From positions 20,552 to 84,551 of the forward strand of contig JAZDFC010000091.1 in the NCBI GenBank assembly GCA_043808235.1: a stretch of 64,000 nucleotides of DNA. The letters are read 5' to 3'. Every line of letters starts with the position of its first letter. Position 1 is the stretch's first letter. The position numbers were made by a program, and so were the translations under genes. Shown in pieces: positions 1 through 9,376 of the stretch. This stretch comes from JAZDFC01 sp043808235. GTDB lineage: Bacteria > Bacteroidota > Ignavibacteria > Ignavibacteriales > Melioribacteraceae. A model generated the notes under the pieces. That model was not told the origin of the DNA, ran no database searches, and was given only the letters and a program-made list of their open reading frames with translations.

Positions 1-2
1 TG

Positions 3-1898
3 AACACGACTATTTTTAGCATCGCCGAGGAGGCAAATTCTGCGCAGTTGAGAAACGTAGGCAGGTCAATGGTGGCCGGCCGTTCAAGTTTTGCTGAGGT
101 TGAATATCGAAATATCACAACAGGTAAATTGAGTTATATATCTTATGCGCCGGTTAAAATTAATGGATGGTCGCTCGGTATTGTTTATCCGGTTGATGAA
201 TTGCTGGCAACACTAAATAATCTGTTTAGAGTTGTATTGATTTTAGCAGTAATTGGTGGCGCAATATTATTATTCGTTATAATTTTGATATCGCGTTCAA
301 TCACCCGGCCCCTACGAAAACTTGCATTTGCCACTCAAAAATTCGGTGAAGGAAATTTTGATATTGAGCTTCCCGAATTTAAAGCAAAGGACGAGATCGG
401 CGAACTTACCCACTCTTTCGCCATGATGCAAAATGAATTGAAGCAAACAATAGAACAATTAAAAAATGCGAATGACGAACTCGAAGAATACAGTAAAACA
501 CTCGAAGATAAAGTTGAAGAAAGAACCGCCGAGTTACTGAAAAAAAATACTCAATTAGATAAAGCACTGGCTAATGTTAAAGTGCTTAGTCAAATTGGTC
601 GGGAAATTACTTCCACATTAAATATGGAAGCAATCTTCAGTACGGTATACGAAAGTGTGAACAGACTTCTGGATGCAAATAGCTTTTCGATTATGGTTGT
701 TAATGAAAAGGATCAAATGCTTGAGTGCAAACTTGCGATTGAAAACGGCGAACGGCTTCCGGAATTTAGTTTTAGCACAACAGACAAAAATCGGTTTGCT
801 GTTTGGTGTGTCGATAAACGGAAACCTGTTTTTATAAATGACGTTGACACCGAATACTCGAATTATATTGCAAGCAGATCGAAGCCCAAAGCCGGGCAGT
901 ATGTATCATCTCTAATCTACCTTCCGCTAATTGCTAATGAGCGTGTAATAGGCGTAATCTCTGCGCAAAGCTTTAAGAAAAATGCATACACTGAAAATCA
1001 TCTCGATATTCTTAACAACCTTGCAAACAATACCGCAATCGCGCTTGATAACGCATTCGCTTATGAAAAGGTTAACAAAGCAAACAGCGATTTAAAGGAA
1101 GCGCAAACTCAATTAATCCAGGCTGAAAAGATGGCGTCTCTCGGTCAGCTAACGGCAGGCATTGCTCATGAAATAAAAAATCCGCTGAACTTTATAAATA
1201 ACTTCTCGGAATTATCGATTGATCTTTCAAAAGAACTTTTGGAAGAAGTTGAAAGCCAATCCGATAAACTTGACAAGAAAAATGTCGATTATATTAAGGA
1301 AATATTAAAAGATATTGATCATAACGTTAGGAAAATAAACGAACACGGAAGAAGAGCCGACAGTATCGTAAAAGGGATGTTGCTTCATTCGCGCGGCAAG
1401 TCGGGGGAAAAGCAGAAAACAAATCTTAATGATTTGCTGCAAGAATATCTTAATCTTGCTTATCACGGATTCCGCGCTCAGGATTCTACTTTCAACGTTA
1501 AAATGGAAACCAAATACGATGCTACGCTCGAACCGGTAAATGTTGTTCCGCAGAATATCAGCCGGGTGTTTTTGAATATATTTAATAACGGCTGTTATTC
1601 GGTTAATGAAAAGAAGAAAGAAAAGAAAGAAAGTTTCGATCCGTTGTTGCAGGTTGAAACAAAAAATCTAGAAGATAAAGTGGAGATTCGAATTAAAGAT
1701 AACGGCAAAGGAATTCCTCAAGATATTATAGATAAAATCTTTAATCCGTTTTTTACTACAAAGCCAACCGGAAAAGGGACAGGTCTCGGACTTTCGCTTA
1801 GTTATGATATTATTGTACAGGAACACAAAGGAGAATTAAAAGTAAACTCCGAATTAGGAGAGTACGCTGAATTTATAATCACCATTCCAAAAAATTAA
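3..1898 (+). CDS. Cache/HAMP/GAF sensor histidine kinase (5' truncated by window edge)
   Basis: The frame is open from the first bases of the window, so the true start lies upstream; an in-frame TTG at 48 is only the first start-like codon inside. The visible part begins with the end of an extracytoplasmic Cache-like sensor (around GWSLGIVYPVDE), then a membrane segment, a HAMP domain starting at SRSITRPL, a coiled coil, a GAF domain, a dimerisation helix with the phospho-acceptor His in GIAHEIKNP (about residue 374 from the TTG), and an ATPase domain with DNGKGIP and GTGLGLSL. It should sense an external ligand and pass phosphate to a receiver. The next two genes both carry receivers and lie 16 and 12 bp apart, so they are the likely partners. 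The ligand cannot be told from the sequence. Confidence 0.93.
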   Translation, partial: NTTIFSIAEEANSAQLRNVGRSMVAGRSSFAEVEYRNITTGKLSYISYAPVKINGWSLGIVYPVDELLATLNNLFRVVLILAVIGGAILLFVIILISRSITRPLRKLAFATQKFGEGNFDIELPEFKAKDEIGELTHSFAMMQNELKQTIEQLKNANDELEEYSKTLEDKVEERTAELLKKNTQLDKALANVKVLSQIGREITSTLNMEAIFSTVYESVNRLLDANSFSIMVVNEKDQMLECKLAIENGERLPEFSFSTTDKNRFAVWCVDKRKPVFINDVDTEYSNYIASRSKPKAGQYVSSLIYLPLIANERVIGVISAQSFKKNAYTENHLDILNNLANNTAIALDNAFAYEKVNKANSDLKEAQTQLIQAEKMASLGQLTAGIAHEIKNPLNFINNFSELSIDLSKELLEEVESQSDKLDKKNVDYIKEILKDIDHNVRKINEHGRRADSIVKGMLLHSRGKSGEKQKTNLNDLLQEYLNLAYHGFRAQDSTFNVKMETKYDATLEPVNVVPQNISRVFLNIFNNGCYSVNEKKKEKKESFDPLLQVETKNLEDKVEIRIKDNGKGIPQDIIDKIFNPFFTTKPTGKGTGLGLSLSYDIIVQEHKGELKVNSELGEYAEFIITIPKN

Positions 1899-1914
1899 TC
1901 ACCGGGGATTACGA

Positions 1915-2292
1915 ATGATTCGAATAATGGTAGTTGACGACGAACACGATGTTGAACCGTTATTCCGCCAAAGATTTAGGAAAGAAATGAGAGATGGATT
2001 AATCGATTTCCATTTCACATTTTCCGGCGAAGATGCGCTCGAGTATTTGAACACAGCTAAGGCTGCGGATCTGGTGTTGATACTTTCCGATATAAATATG
2101 CCCGGGATAAGCGGAATTGAATTACTGCGCATCCTTAAAGAGAAATATTCCCATCTTAAAGTTTTTATGATTACTGCCTACGATGATAAGGAGAAATATG
2201 AAAAATCAATTCAATTCGGGGCTGAGGAATATCTTACCAAACCAATCGATTTTGAAAAATTAAAAACTGAAATATTTTCGATAATAAAATAA
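1915..2292 (+). CDS. stand-alone receiver-domain response regulator
   Basis: The 125-residue protein is a single receiver domain with no output domain. The acidic pair is D8/D9, the phospho-acceptor is D59 in LSDINMPG, and the conserved Lys is in LTKP (K109). It starts 16 bp after the histidine kinase and ends 12 bp before the receiver-phosphatase gene. The next protein's receiver has the same unusual RQRFRK..RDG stretch after the first strand, which points to local duplication. It may act as a phosphate carrier or sink in the kinase-to-phosphatase pathway; that role is inferred from position. Confidence 0.92.
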   Translation: MIRIMVVDDEHDVEPLFRQRFRKEMRDGLIDFHFTFSGEDALEYLNTAKAADLVLILSDINMPGISGIELLRILKEKYSHLKVFMITAYDDKEKYEKSIQFGAEEYLTKPIDFEKLKTEIFSIIK

Positions 2293-2304
2293 AGTGAGTT
2301 TTAC

Positions 2305-3474
2305 ATGCCAGAGAAAATGTTGGTCGTTGACGATGAACCGGATCTCGAATCATTGATTCGTCAGCGTTTCAGAAAAAAAATACGCGATGGGGAATATGAT
2401 TTTGTTTTTGCACATAACGGACTGGAAGCGCTTGCAAGACTTCTTGAACATAAAGATATAGGGGTGATACTAAGCGATATTAACATGCCTGAGATGGATG
2501 GGCTAACCCTGCTGGCCAAACTGAATGAGTTGAAAAATCCTGCTCTCAGAACGGTTATAGTCTCGGCTTACGGAGATATGGATAATATTAGAACAGCCAT
2601 GAATAGAGGCGCATACGATTTTGTAACAAAGCCGGTCGACTTTACCGATCTCGAAAAAACAATTGAGAAAACAATTGCCGAGCTCGAAATAATCCGGAAC
2701 GCTGTTAGAGAACACGATAAACTTTTGGCAATCCAATATGATCTTGATACCGCGAGGAATATTCAATCGGCAATTCTTCCTAAAATATTTCCACCATTTC
2801 CCGAAAGAACAGAATTTGAAATCTTTGCTGCAATGGAACCCGCTAAAGAAGTCGGTGGCGATTTGTATGATTTCTTTTTGCTTGATAACGAGCGCTTGGG
2901 ATTTGTAATTGGAGATGTATCCGGTAAAGGAGTTCCAGCCGCAATTTTTATGGCAGTCAGCCGCACATTAATTAGAGCAACCGCACTAAAAGGTATTTCA
3001 CCGGATGAATGCCTAACCTATGTGAACAGCTTGCTTTGCCGGGAAAGCGTATCGTCGATGTTTGTTACTGTGTTTTACGGAATACTAAATTTTAAAACCG
3101 GCGAATTGAGTTATGCGAATGGTGGACATAATCCCCCGTATGTTTTATCAACGTCGGGAGAGCTTCAGACTGTTGAATTGACCGGCGGTATTGCACTTGG
3201 TGTTGTTGAAGGATTCCAGTTTAAAAGCAATAAGCTGCAGTTAAAACCGGGCGATACTTTTTTTACTTTTACCGATGGTGTAACCGAAGCGATGGACCCG
3301 GAATATGAATTATACTCCGAAGAACGGCTCGAAAGTTTTTTGAAAGAAAAGTGTTCTCTTAATGCCACTGATTTGGTGAAAGAATCTTTTGTTGATGTCC
3401 ATAAATATGCCATGGGAGCGCAGCAATCCGACGACATTACAGTGCTATCTGTAAAATTAAGTGAAACAGATTAA
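2305..3474 (+). CDS. receiver domain fused to PP2C (RsbU/SpoIIE-type) serine phosphatase
   Basis: Residues 1-115 form a receiver domain (D58 in LSDINMPE, Lys in TKPVDF). A helical linker follows, then a PP2C-type SpoIIE phosphatase domain from about residue 180 to the end. Metal-binding aspartates are visible in GGDLYD, GDVSGKG, FTDGVTEA and QSDDIT, so the enzyme looks active. In partner-switching systems such phosphatases dephosphorylate a STAS-domain antagonist, and a STAS gene follows 74 bp downstream. The upstream histidine kinase probably controls it through the receiver. No RsbW-type anti-sigma kinase is visible in this cluster, so the circuit is incomplete here. Confidence 0.93.
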   Translation: MPEKMLVVDDEPDLESLIRQRFRKKIRDGEYDFVFAHNGLEALARLLEHKDIGVILSDINMPEMDGLTLLAKLNELKNPALRTVIVSAYGDMDNIRTAMNRGAYDFVTKPVDFTDLEKTIEKTIAELEIIRNAVREHDKLLAIQYDLDTARNIQSAILPKIFPPFPERTEFEIFAAMEPAKEVGGDLYDFFLLDNERLGFVIGDVSGKGVPAAIFMAVSRTLIRATALKGISPDECLTYVNSLLCRESVSSMFVTVFYGILNFKTGELSYANGGHNPPYVLSTSGELQTVELTGGIALGVVEGFQFKSNKLQLKPGDTFFTFTDGVTEAMDPEYELYSEERLESFLKEKCSLNATDLVKESFVDVHKYAMGAQQSDDITVLSVKLSETD

Positions 3475-3548
3475 GTAGCTTTTTTTGACTGTACCTGAAA
3501 GCAGTATGTAAAATTTGCATCGTTATTATTAATTTAAGGACGAAAATC

Positions 3549-3833
3549 ATGTTTAAAGTGGAAATAATTTCAGCCGATGAACTAAAATTATCCGGTAGAT
3601 TCAGCGCTGCAAATGTTCATGAAGCTGAACCTATCTTCAGCCAACTCACAAAAACCACTGTCGTTGATTTTAAAGAACTCGATTATATTTCAAGCGGCGG
3701 ACTTAGCGTACTTTTAAAAGCTCAGAAAAAACTTAAAGAGAGCGGTAATGAACTCAAACTTAAAAATATGAACAAGATGGTACGCGAATTATTTCACTAT
3801 GTAGGCTTCGATACTCTTTTTACGATTGAGTGA
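3549..3833 (+). CDS. STAS-domain anti-sigma factor antagonist
   Basis: The 94-residue protein matches the SpoIIAA/RsbV type of STAS domain: a first beta strand, the strand VVDFKELDYI, and the phosphorylation-loop motif ISSGGLSVLL with two candidate serines. In the known pathway the unphosphorylated form binds an anti-sigma kinase and frees a sigma factor. The gene follows a PP2C phosphatase that would supply the dephosphorylation step. An AAGGA-like ribosome site lies before the ATG at 3549. The matching anti-sigma kinase and sigma factor are not in the window. Confidence 0.9.
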   Translation: MFKVEIISADELKLSGRFSAANVHEAEPIFSQLTKTTVVDFKELDYISSGGLSVLLKAQKKLKESGNELKLKNMNKMVRELFHYVGFDTLFTIE

Positions 3834-4137
3834 TTTCATCACAATCGTCAATTGTAATTCACATGAATTTGTTTCACTTAAAACGTAAAAGAATTATTCC
3901 CGTTTTTAATCGAAAGACATATTGAACTAGAAACATCATTTACTTTTACCGATTTATCGAAAGGGTACCTCTAAAAACCATTTATTTTAAAAACAGCACA
4001 CGATAAACACAGATTAAACGGACCCGCCTTGCCGGACGGGCATGTTTTCACAGATCATTATTGAGTTTATAGAGCTACCCTTATGTTACATCCGATTGTA
4101 CATTGAACTCTCAATGCTTTCGAAAGGACTGCTGATA
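3834..4137. other. intergenic stretch with a degraded repeat
   Basis: No gene is seen in about 300 bp. The right half, near 3993-4040, holds repeat-like text: AGCACACGATAAACACAGAT, related to the ends of the repeats around 32474-33108, and a GC-rich hairpin CCCG...CGGG near 4022-4040. Confidence 0.4.
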
Positions 4138-4326
4138 ATGAAGGAAGTCGGTATCGGTAGCGCAATGATTGAGGGACTCAAATCAAAACTTGATGAGATA
4201 AAATACCTCGAATCAAAAATTGGCTTTACCGGAAAGACGGCGATTCAACCGATCATTTATAACGAGAAGGGAATCGCTTGGATTAAAAATATGTTAATGG
4301 AATCGAAAAGCGCGGAAGATATTTAA
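4138..4326 (+). CDS. small unknown protein (62 aa)
   Basis: An ATG at 4138, preceded by AAAGGA about 10 bp upstream, opens a 62-residue frame with no recognised domain. The protein is mildly charged and has no signal peptide or membrane segment. The frame extends upstream to an ATG at 4042, but that extension is unlike coding sequence and overlaps repeat-like DNA, so the shorter start is preferred. A hairpin terminator follows the stop directly. The frame may be a real small gene or the tail of a lost one. Confidence 0.4.
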   Translation: MKEVGIGSAMIEGLKSKLDEIKYLESKIGFTGKTAIQPIIYNEKGIAWIKNMLMESKSAEDI

Positions 4327-4331
4327 AAACA

Positions 4332-4364
4332 AAACCTTCGAGGTCATCAAGACCCCGAAGGTTT
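4332..4364. terminator. terminator hairpin between convergent genes
   Basis: The arms AAACCTTCGAGGTC (4332-4345) and GACCCCGAAGGTTT (4351-4364) pair with one mismatch around a 5-nt loop. The hairpin sits between the end of the plus-strand small gene and the end of the minus-strand peptidase gene, with A-rich DNA to its left and T-rich DNA to its right, as expected for a terminator working in both directions. Confidence 0.75.
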
Positions 4365-4374
4365 GCGAATCAAA

Positions 4375-7110
4375 TTATTTAATTAAATTTCCGTCGCCGT
4401 CAATATATTTTATTTCGTATCCAATCTCTTTCAAACCGGCTTCAATCTTGGCTTTATCACCCACTACTACCCATGCCAAGTTATCTGGATACAGAACATT
4501 TACAGCGGCTGTGTTTAACTTATCCAACGACAAACTTTTTATTTCCCGGGCGTAAGTATCGTAATAATTTTCCGGCAAATCGTACCGAACAATATTCGCA
4601 ATTGAACCGAGCACGGCATTGGCAGTTTCCCATGAACCCGGAAGTGATAATACATTCTGTTGAATAACTTTATTCATTTCGTCATCGGTTACTGGTTTTG
4701 TTGAAAGCAAGTCAACAATTTCTTTGTGCATCTCGATAATCGATTCTTTTGTTTTGTCTGTCTGCACCAATCCGAACAATATAAATGGACGTTGGGCTTT
4801 CGCACCGACAATAAAACTGCCGGAACCGTATGACCAGTGTTTGTCTTCTCGCAGATTCATATTAATTCTTGATGTGAACATTCCGCCTAATATTTCGTTC
4901 ATTGATTCAATGGCGATGTTATTTTTATCGGCGTAAGGCGGGGCCGCATGTGCACCGAAAATAATAGATGATTGTGAGGCTGGTTTATCCATTAAATAAA
5001 GAATCGGTTTTTCAGGATATGAAACTTCACTGATGTTTTTCTTTGGAACATCTCCACCTTTCCAGTTGCCAAACAATTTTTCAAGCCTCGGTTTGATTTC
5101 CTTCATCGTAATATCACCAACAATTACAAGAGTAGCATTATTTGGTTTGAACCATGTTTTGTGATAATTTACTAAATCTTCTTTAGTGATTTTCTTTACT
5201 GTTTCTTCATAACCGGAACCGCTGAAAGGCAATCCGTAAGCATGATTTTTTCCGTAAATAAACTGAGGTACAACACGCAGACCCATTTGTGTAGGCGAAG
5301 CTTTCTCACGCTGAATCTGCACATATCTTTCTTTACGCAATCTCTCTAATTCGTTATCGGGGAAAGATGGATTCAAAATTACATCGGCGAAAATATCGAG
5401 CGAAGCATCGAGGTTGGCTTTTAGCGCGGACAAAGAAACACTCGACATATCGAGATTAGCTCCGGTTCCGACATAAGAGCCAAGCATTGCAAGTTCCTCA
5501 CTTATCTGTAAAGCATCCCGTTTTTTTGTGCCTTCGTCCATCATAGACATTGCAAGACTTGCCGCCCCTGGAATTCCAAATTGATCAGCCGCGAAGCCTG
5601 CATCAACAAGTAAATTGAAATTTACAACCGGGATTGTATTCCTTTCGGCAAGGATAACTTTCATGCCGTTCGATAATTCTGTCTTTTCCATTTTCGGAAA
5701 TTCTGCATCAGGCGGCGTTCCCGTTTCCGGAAGTTTAGTTCTATCAGCACCTGTTTCCGCCGCGGCATATTCAGGGAAAGGATTGATTTCCAAAATAAAT
5801 TGCCCGTCTGTCAACCATTGATTAGCGGATTTTTTAATATCTTCTATTGTTGTGTGGTTGATGTAATTTAAATAGGTTTTGTAGTGATCGGGACTTCCTC
5901 CGAAAACCATACTTTGAGCCAGAATATCGGACTTACCACCAAAACCTCCGATTCTTTCAATACCTCTAACAAAATTTGCAACGTACTGAGTTTTAACTCT
6001 CTTTAATTCTTTTTCATCAAGACCAGATTTTAAAATCTTTTCCAATTCCTCATCGATCACTTTTTCAACCTTGGATACATCAACTCCCGGTTTAATATCT
6101 GCCTCAATATAAAATTGACTTCCTATTTCGCGTCCGTCGTAATAAACGCTAACTCTTGTTGCGATCTGTTCTTCATATACTAATCGTTTGTAAAGACGGC
6201 TTGTCTTTCCGCTCGAAAGGATATCGCTTAATAAATCTAGCGGAGCTAATTCCGGACAACCCCATTGCGGAACATTCCATACTTTTATTAATCTTGACTG
6301 AGGTACACGATCCTGAGCAATATATCTTGTTGTACCGACCATTTTTGCCATGTTGATTTCAGGCTTTGTCAAAGGAGGTCCCGAGGGAATATCGCCAAAA
6401 TATTTCTCAACCTTTGCTTTTACCTCATCGGTATTTACATCTCCCGTAACACAAAGCACTGCATTTGCCGCGCCGTAAAATGATTTGAACCATTCGTGAA
6501 CATCTTCGAGGCTGGCTGCCGTTAAATCTTCCATCGAACCAATTACTGTCCATGAATATGGATGACCCTTTGGATATGTGTTGGTTGCGATAACTTCCTC
6601 AGCTAATGAATATGGTTCGTTTTCGCCCTGGCGTTTTTCATTTTGAACAACACCTCGTTGCTCATCCAATTTGGCTTGTGTAACCGCACCGAGCAAGTGG
6701 CCCATTCTATCAGATTCCATCCATAAAGCAAGGTCCATTGCCGATGTTGGAAGAGTTTCAAAATAATTTGTCCGGTCATTATTCGTAGTACCGTTTAAAT
6801 CGCTCGTGCCCACTCTCTCCATTATCTGGAAATAATCATCATCGCAATTTTCGCTGCCGTTAAACATAAGATGCTCGAATAGATGGGCAAATCCCGTCTT
6901 CCCCGGTTTTTCGTTTTTGGATCCGACATGATACCAAACATTCACGGCTACGATTGGCGCTTTATGATCTTCGTGAACGATAAGAGTCAGTCCATTATCT
7001 AAAACAAATTTTTTGTACGCTATATCAATGTTGTCTGCATATTGTGCGAACATGGATTTTCCTAAAATTAGTATGGATAAAATTGTTATTAATACAAATC
7101 CTTTTTTCAT
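4375..7110 (-). CDS. M16-family zinc metallopeptidase, two-half form, exported
   Basis: The protein of about 911 residues has an N-terminal signal peptide ending near SMFAQ. The first M16 half carries the inverted zinc motif HLFEH at about residues 76-80, with a downstream Glu in QNEKRQGE. The second half, after about residue 480, lacks the zinc motif, as is normal for the substrate-binding half of pitrilysin-like enzymes. It should degrade peptides in the periplasm. The start at 7110 is chosen because GGGGAA lies 5 bp before this ATG; an ATG 12 bp further upstream would put that ribosome site inside the gene. It is a single-gene unit, with a terminator hairpin after it and 350 bp of gene-free DNA before it. 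Confidence 0.93.
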   Translation of the reverse strand: MKKGFVLITILSILILGKSMFAQYADNIDIAYKKFVLDNGLTLIVHEDHKAPIVAVNVWYHVGSKNEKPGKTGFAHLFEHLMFNGSENCDDDYFQIMERVGTSDLNGTTNNDRTNYFETLPTSAMDLALWMESDRMGHLLGAVTQAKLDEQRGVVQNEKRQGENEPYSLAEEVIATNTYPKGHPYSWTVIGSMEDLTAASLEDVHEWFKSFYGAANAVLCVTGDVNTDEVKAKVEKYFGDIPSGPPLTKPEINMAKMVGTTRYIAQDRVPQSRLIKVWNVPQWGCPELAPLDLLSDILSSGKTSRLYKRLVYEEQIATRVSVYYDGREIGSQFYIEADIKPGVDVSKVEKVIDEELEKILKSGLDEKELKRVKTQYVANFVRGIERIGGFGGKSDILAQSMVFGGSPDHYKTYLNYINHTTIEDIKKSANQWLTDGQFILEINPFPEYAAAETGADRTKLPETGTPPDAEFPKMEKTELSNGMKVILAERNTIPVVNFNLLVDAGFAADQFGIPGAASLAMSMMDEGTKKRDALQISEELAMLGSYVGTGANLDMSSVSLSALKANLDASLDIFADVILNPSFPDNELERLRKERYVQIQREKASPTQMGLRVVPQFIYGKNHAYGLPFSGSGYEETVKKITKEDLVNYHKTWFKPNNATLVIVGDITMKEIKPRLEKLFGNWKGGDVPKKNISEVSYPEKPILYLMDKPASQSSIIFGAHAAPPYADKNNIAIESMNEILGGMFTSRINMNLREDKHWSYGSGSFIVGAKAQRPFILFGLVQTDKTKESIIEMHKEIVDLLSTKPVTDDEMNKVIQQNVLSLPGSWETANAVLGSIANIVRYDLPENYYDTYAREIKSLSLDKLNTAAVNVLYPDNLAWVVVGDKAKIEAGLKEIGYEIKYIDGDGNLIK

Positions 7111-7458
7111 ATAATTCCCCAAAATGTTTTATAAAATATTTGTAGAAAATTATGAGTATCATTTTTATGGACAAAAGATATGATTTTCATGAACGTAAAT
7201 TTATTAAACTATCCGATAAATACATTAGGGAATTTTGATTATAGCATTAGCATAATAAAAAGGCTATTCACGGTTACAAAAATCAGTCTTGATGAACCAA
7301 ACAGCCATCTGTTCTAAATAGCAATATGCTGACTTCATTAAAGTCAAACTATTTTAGATAATTCTATAAGATTAAGGGATAAGTTGTATGATGGGAAATA
7401 AATTTTGAACCGATAATAATTTCGACGCACAAGCCGCCCTCCGCAGCTAATGCCACTA
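7111..7458. other. gene-free stretch upstream of the M16 peptidase
   Basis: About 350 bp of AT-rich DNA between two minus-strand genes. It must hold the peptidase promoter, and the ribosome site GGGGAA is visible just before 7110. No confident promoter boxes, repeat or small gene were found. Confidence 0.4.
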
Positions 7459-8382
7459 TTATTGTTTGTTTAGAACAATAATCTGTTTTTCAAGTTCTAC
7501 ATCGCAAGCAGAAAGATGATAGCTGTACACACCGGGTTTTACTTTCTTGCCTAAAAAGTCTATTCCATTCCAGGAGACAAAATACTGACCAGTAGTGAGT
7601 TCATCGTTTACCAATTCTTTTATTAATCTGCCTGACGAGTCTTTTATCGAAAGATTTACAAATGCATCTTCCGGGATACTAAAATTTATTTTCGTAGTTG
7701 TTGTAAGCGGACTTGGATTGTTATTACCAAGGTAAACCTTTCCAGGAACTACCGGTACACCGCATTTTTCGAGATTGGTTAAGGATAATTCGAGAGAAAA
7801 TTCTTTTATTTGCTTCCCAAGATTAAAATTCATCAAAATATTTTCGGATTGGGAAGCATATCCTGTTTTAGTTGCGGTAACTTTGTACTCTCCACAATCT
7901 ATTCCATCTATCACATATAATCCATACGAATCGGTTAAGGCATAGCCACGTACCGTATCATTTTCATCTTTTAACATAACAACTGCAGCCGGGAGCGGAT
8001 TTCCAATTTTATCTTTTACTAATCCACAAACTTCGCATTTGCCGCCGTTTCTGTGCACAGGATTCAATACAATATCGGCGCCGCTGATAATGCCGATTGC
8101 ATCTTTTGGCTTGACTCCTTCCCAAACAAAGGATTTTCCAAGATATTCAGGACTAAAACCATTGGCAAAAAACTGAACATAGTAGGAACCTGCCACTAAA
8201 TTTTCGAGGGTATAATTACCCATCATATCGGCAGTTGCAGTTGCAGTTTCGCCTGTTTTTGAGTTGGTTCCGGTTACAAATGCTCTTGAAATTGGCTCTC
8301 CATTTGGGGTGGTAATAAGACCACTTATGGAAGTGATGTTCATTTTATTGAAAAGGTCTAGATTGAAATTATCTTCTCGCAA
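7459..8382 (-). CDS. protein with two carboxypeptidase-regulatory-like domains and a sorting-type C-terminus
   Basis: The protein starts with a TTG at 8382, preceded by GGGAG at 6 bp. Residues 15-95 and 105-200 form two prealbumin-like beta domains (SGLITTPNGEPISRAFV; CGLVKDKIGNPLPAAVV). The last 90 residues resemble a type A sorting domain: NNPSPLTTTTKINFSIP, then SSGRLIKEL and GVYSYHL. No signal peptide is present, which is odd for a protein with such a C-terminus, and an in-frame stop lies two codons before the start. It may be a fragment of a larger exported protein or be expressed differently. It is last in a minus-strand series of six genes. Confidence 0.7.
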   Translation of the reverse strand: MREDNFNLDLFNKMNITSISGLITTPNGEPISRAFVTGTNSKTGETATATADMMGNYTLENLVAGSYYVQFFANGFSPEYLGKSFVWEGVKPKDAIGIISGADIVLNPVHRNGGKCEVCGLVKDKIGNPLPAAVVMLKDENDTVRGYALTDSYGLYVIDGIDCGEYKVTATKTGYASQSENILMNFNLGKQIKEFSLELSLTNLEKCGVPVVPGKVYLGNNNPSPLTTTTKINFSIPEDAFVNLSIKDSSGRLIKELVNDELTTGQYFVSWNGIDFLGKKVKPGVYSYHLSACDVELEKQIIVLNKQ

Positions 8383-8497
8383 TATTTACTCCCAATTAAT
8401 ATATAGATAGAACACACTATATATATTATAACAAGATGAGTGCCAACAGAATTTCGTTTATTTTTAGCTAATATTCAAAGGGTGGGCAATCGAAAGC

Positions 8498-8534
8498 TAC
8501 GAATAATTTTCGTAGGGAGCGAAAATTATTCGTA
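8498..8534. repeat. perfect 15-bp inverted repeat
   Basis: TACGAATAATTTTCG (8498-8512) and CGAAAATTATTCGTA (8520-8534) are perfect reverse complements around a 7-nt loop. The hairpin lies just past the stop of the 8541-9374 gene. There is no T-run on the minus-strand side, so it may be an RNA-stabilising hairpin or a small mobile repeat rather than a simple terminator. Confidence 0.6.
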
Positions 8535-8540
8535 CTAAAT

Positions 8541-9374
8541 TTAGAACAGTACCTTCAAAGAAAAATTGTATTTCACAGATTTATCTGGCAACATTTCTGC
8601 GTTAAGTTCAGGCATAAAGTTGCTTTTATTTTCATCTGCATTGTAAAATAAAAGCATATCAAGTTGAGAGTATGTCCAGATAATTATATATGATGCTATT
8701 AAAACGTTTCGAATTTTATAAGAGGAATTATATTGATTGTATTTTTCCTGCACGAAAAGAGGATCGGGTTCACTCAAGTATTGGTCTTCCTTCTTATTCG
8801 TATCGAATACAAAATATATTAATGAACCAATATTAATTGCACTTAAAGAAGTAAGCACCCATCCTTCAACCGGACGATTGGAGGTTAAATGACCAAGACC
8901 CGGCAGTAAAAAAGACTGAAGAATACTACTTTGGTAATTACTAAAACTACTTGATGAAATGGTATTGAGATTTGTCTGTATAGAATCCCTGGTCTGATTA
9001 TTAACATCATTTTTTGTATCTAAAATTCTATTATAATCTGTTCTAACACTTTCGAAAAATGTTATAATCTTTGGAGATATAATTATAGGATCAAGATTGT
9101 AATCCTTTTTTATTTTAAGAAGCTCAATAAAACTACGTCGTGAAAGTTCATCCTGATTTAAATTGTAATGTGAGACTGCCTTCATCGTATAAACGGAAAG
9201 CAGAGTATCCGGTGATAAATCTCGATAAGTAGCAATTATTTGATCCGAAAGTCGAACGACATCTTCATACTGGAATGTCTCGAATTTATATCTTATTTCA
9301 CTAAGGATCTCTTGCTGGGCGCTAATCGAATTAAAAACGATAAATATGTAAGCAAGAATTATATAATATCTCAT
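8541..9374 (-). CDS. exported protein with helical repeats and a DUF5683-like membrane part
   Basis: The 277-residue protein begins with a signal peptide (cleavage near SISAQQ). Residues 20-110 look like short helical TPR-type repeats. Around residues 150-205 lies a hydrophobic stretch with LLPGLGHLTSNRPVEGW, which resembles DUF5683 proteins of Bacteroidota, followed by two candidate membrane segments. The start is two bases after the kelch gene stop, so the two are likely co-translated. The function is unknown; the context suggests an envelope component made with the kinase and kelch protein. Confidence 0.7.
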   Translation of the reverse strand: MRYYIILAYIFIVFNSISAQQEILSEIRYKFETFQYEDVVRLSDQIIATYRDLSPDTLLSVYTMKAVSHYNLNQDELSRRSFIELLKIKKDYNLDPIIISPKIITFFESVRTDYNRILDTKNDVNNQTRDSIQTNLNTISSSSFSNYQSSILQSFLLPGLGHLTSNRPVEGWVLTSLSAINIGSLIYFVFDTNKKEDQYLSEPDPLFVQEKYNQYNSSYKIRNVLIASYIIIWTYSQLDMLLFYNADENKSNFMPELNAEMLPDKSVKYNFSLKVLF

Positions 9375-9376
9375 AC

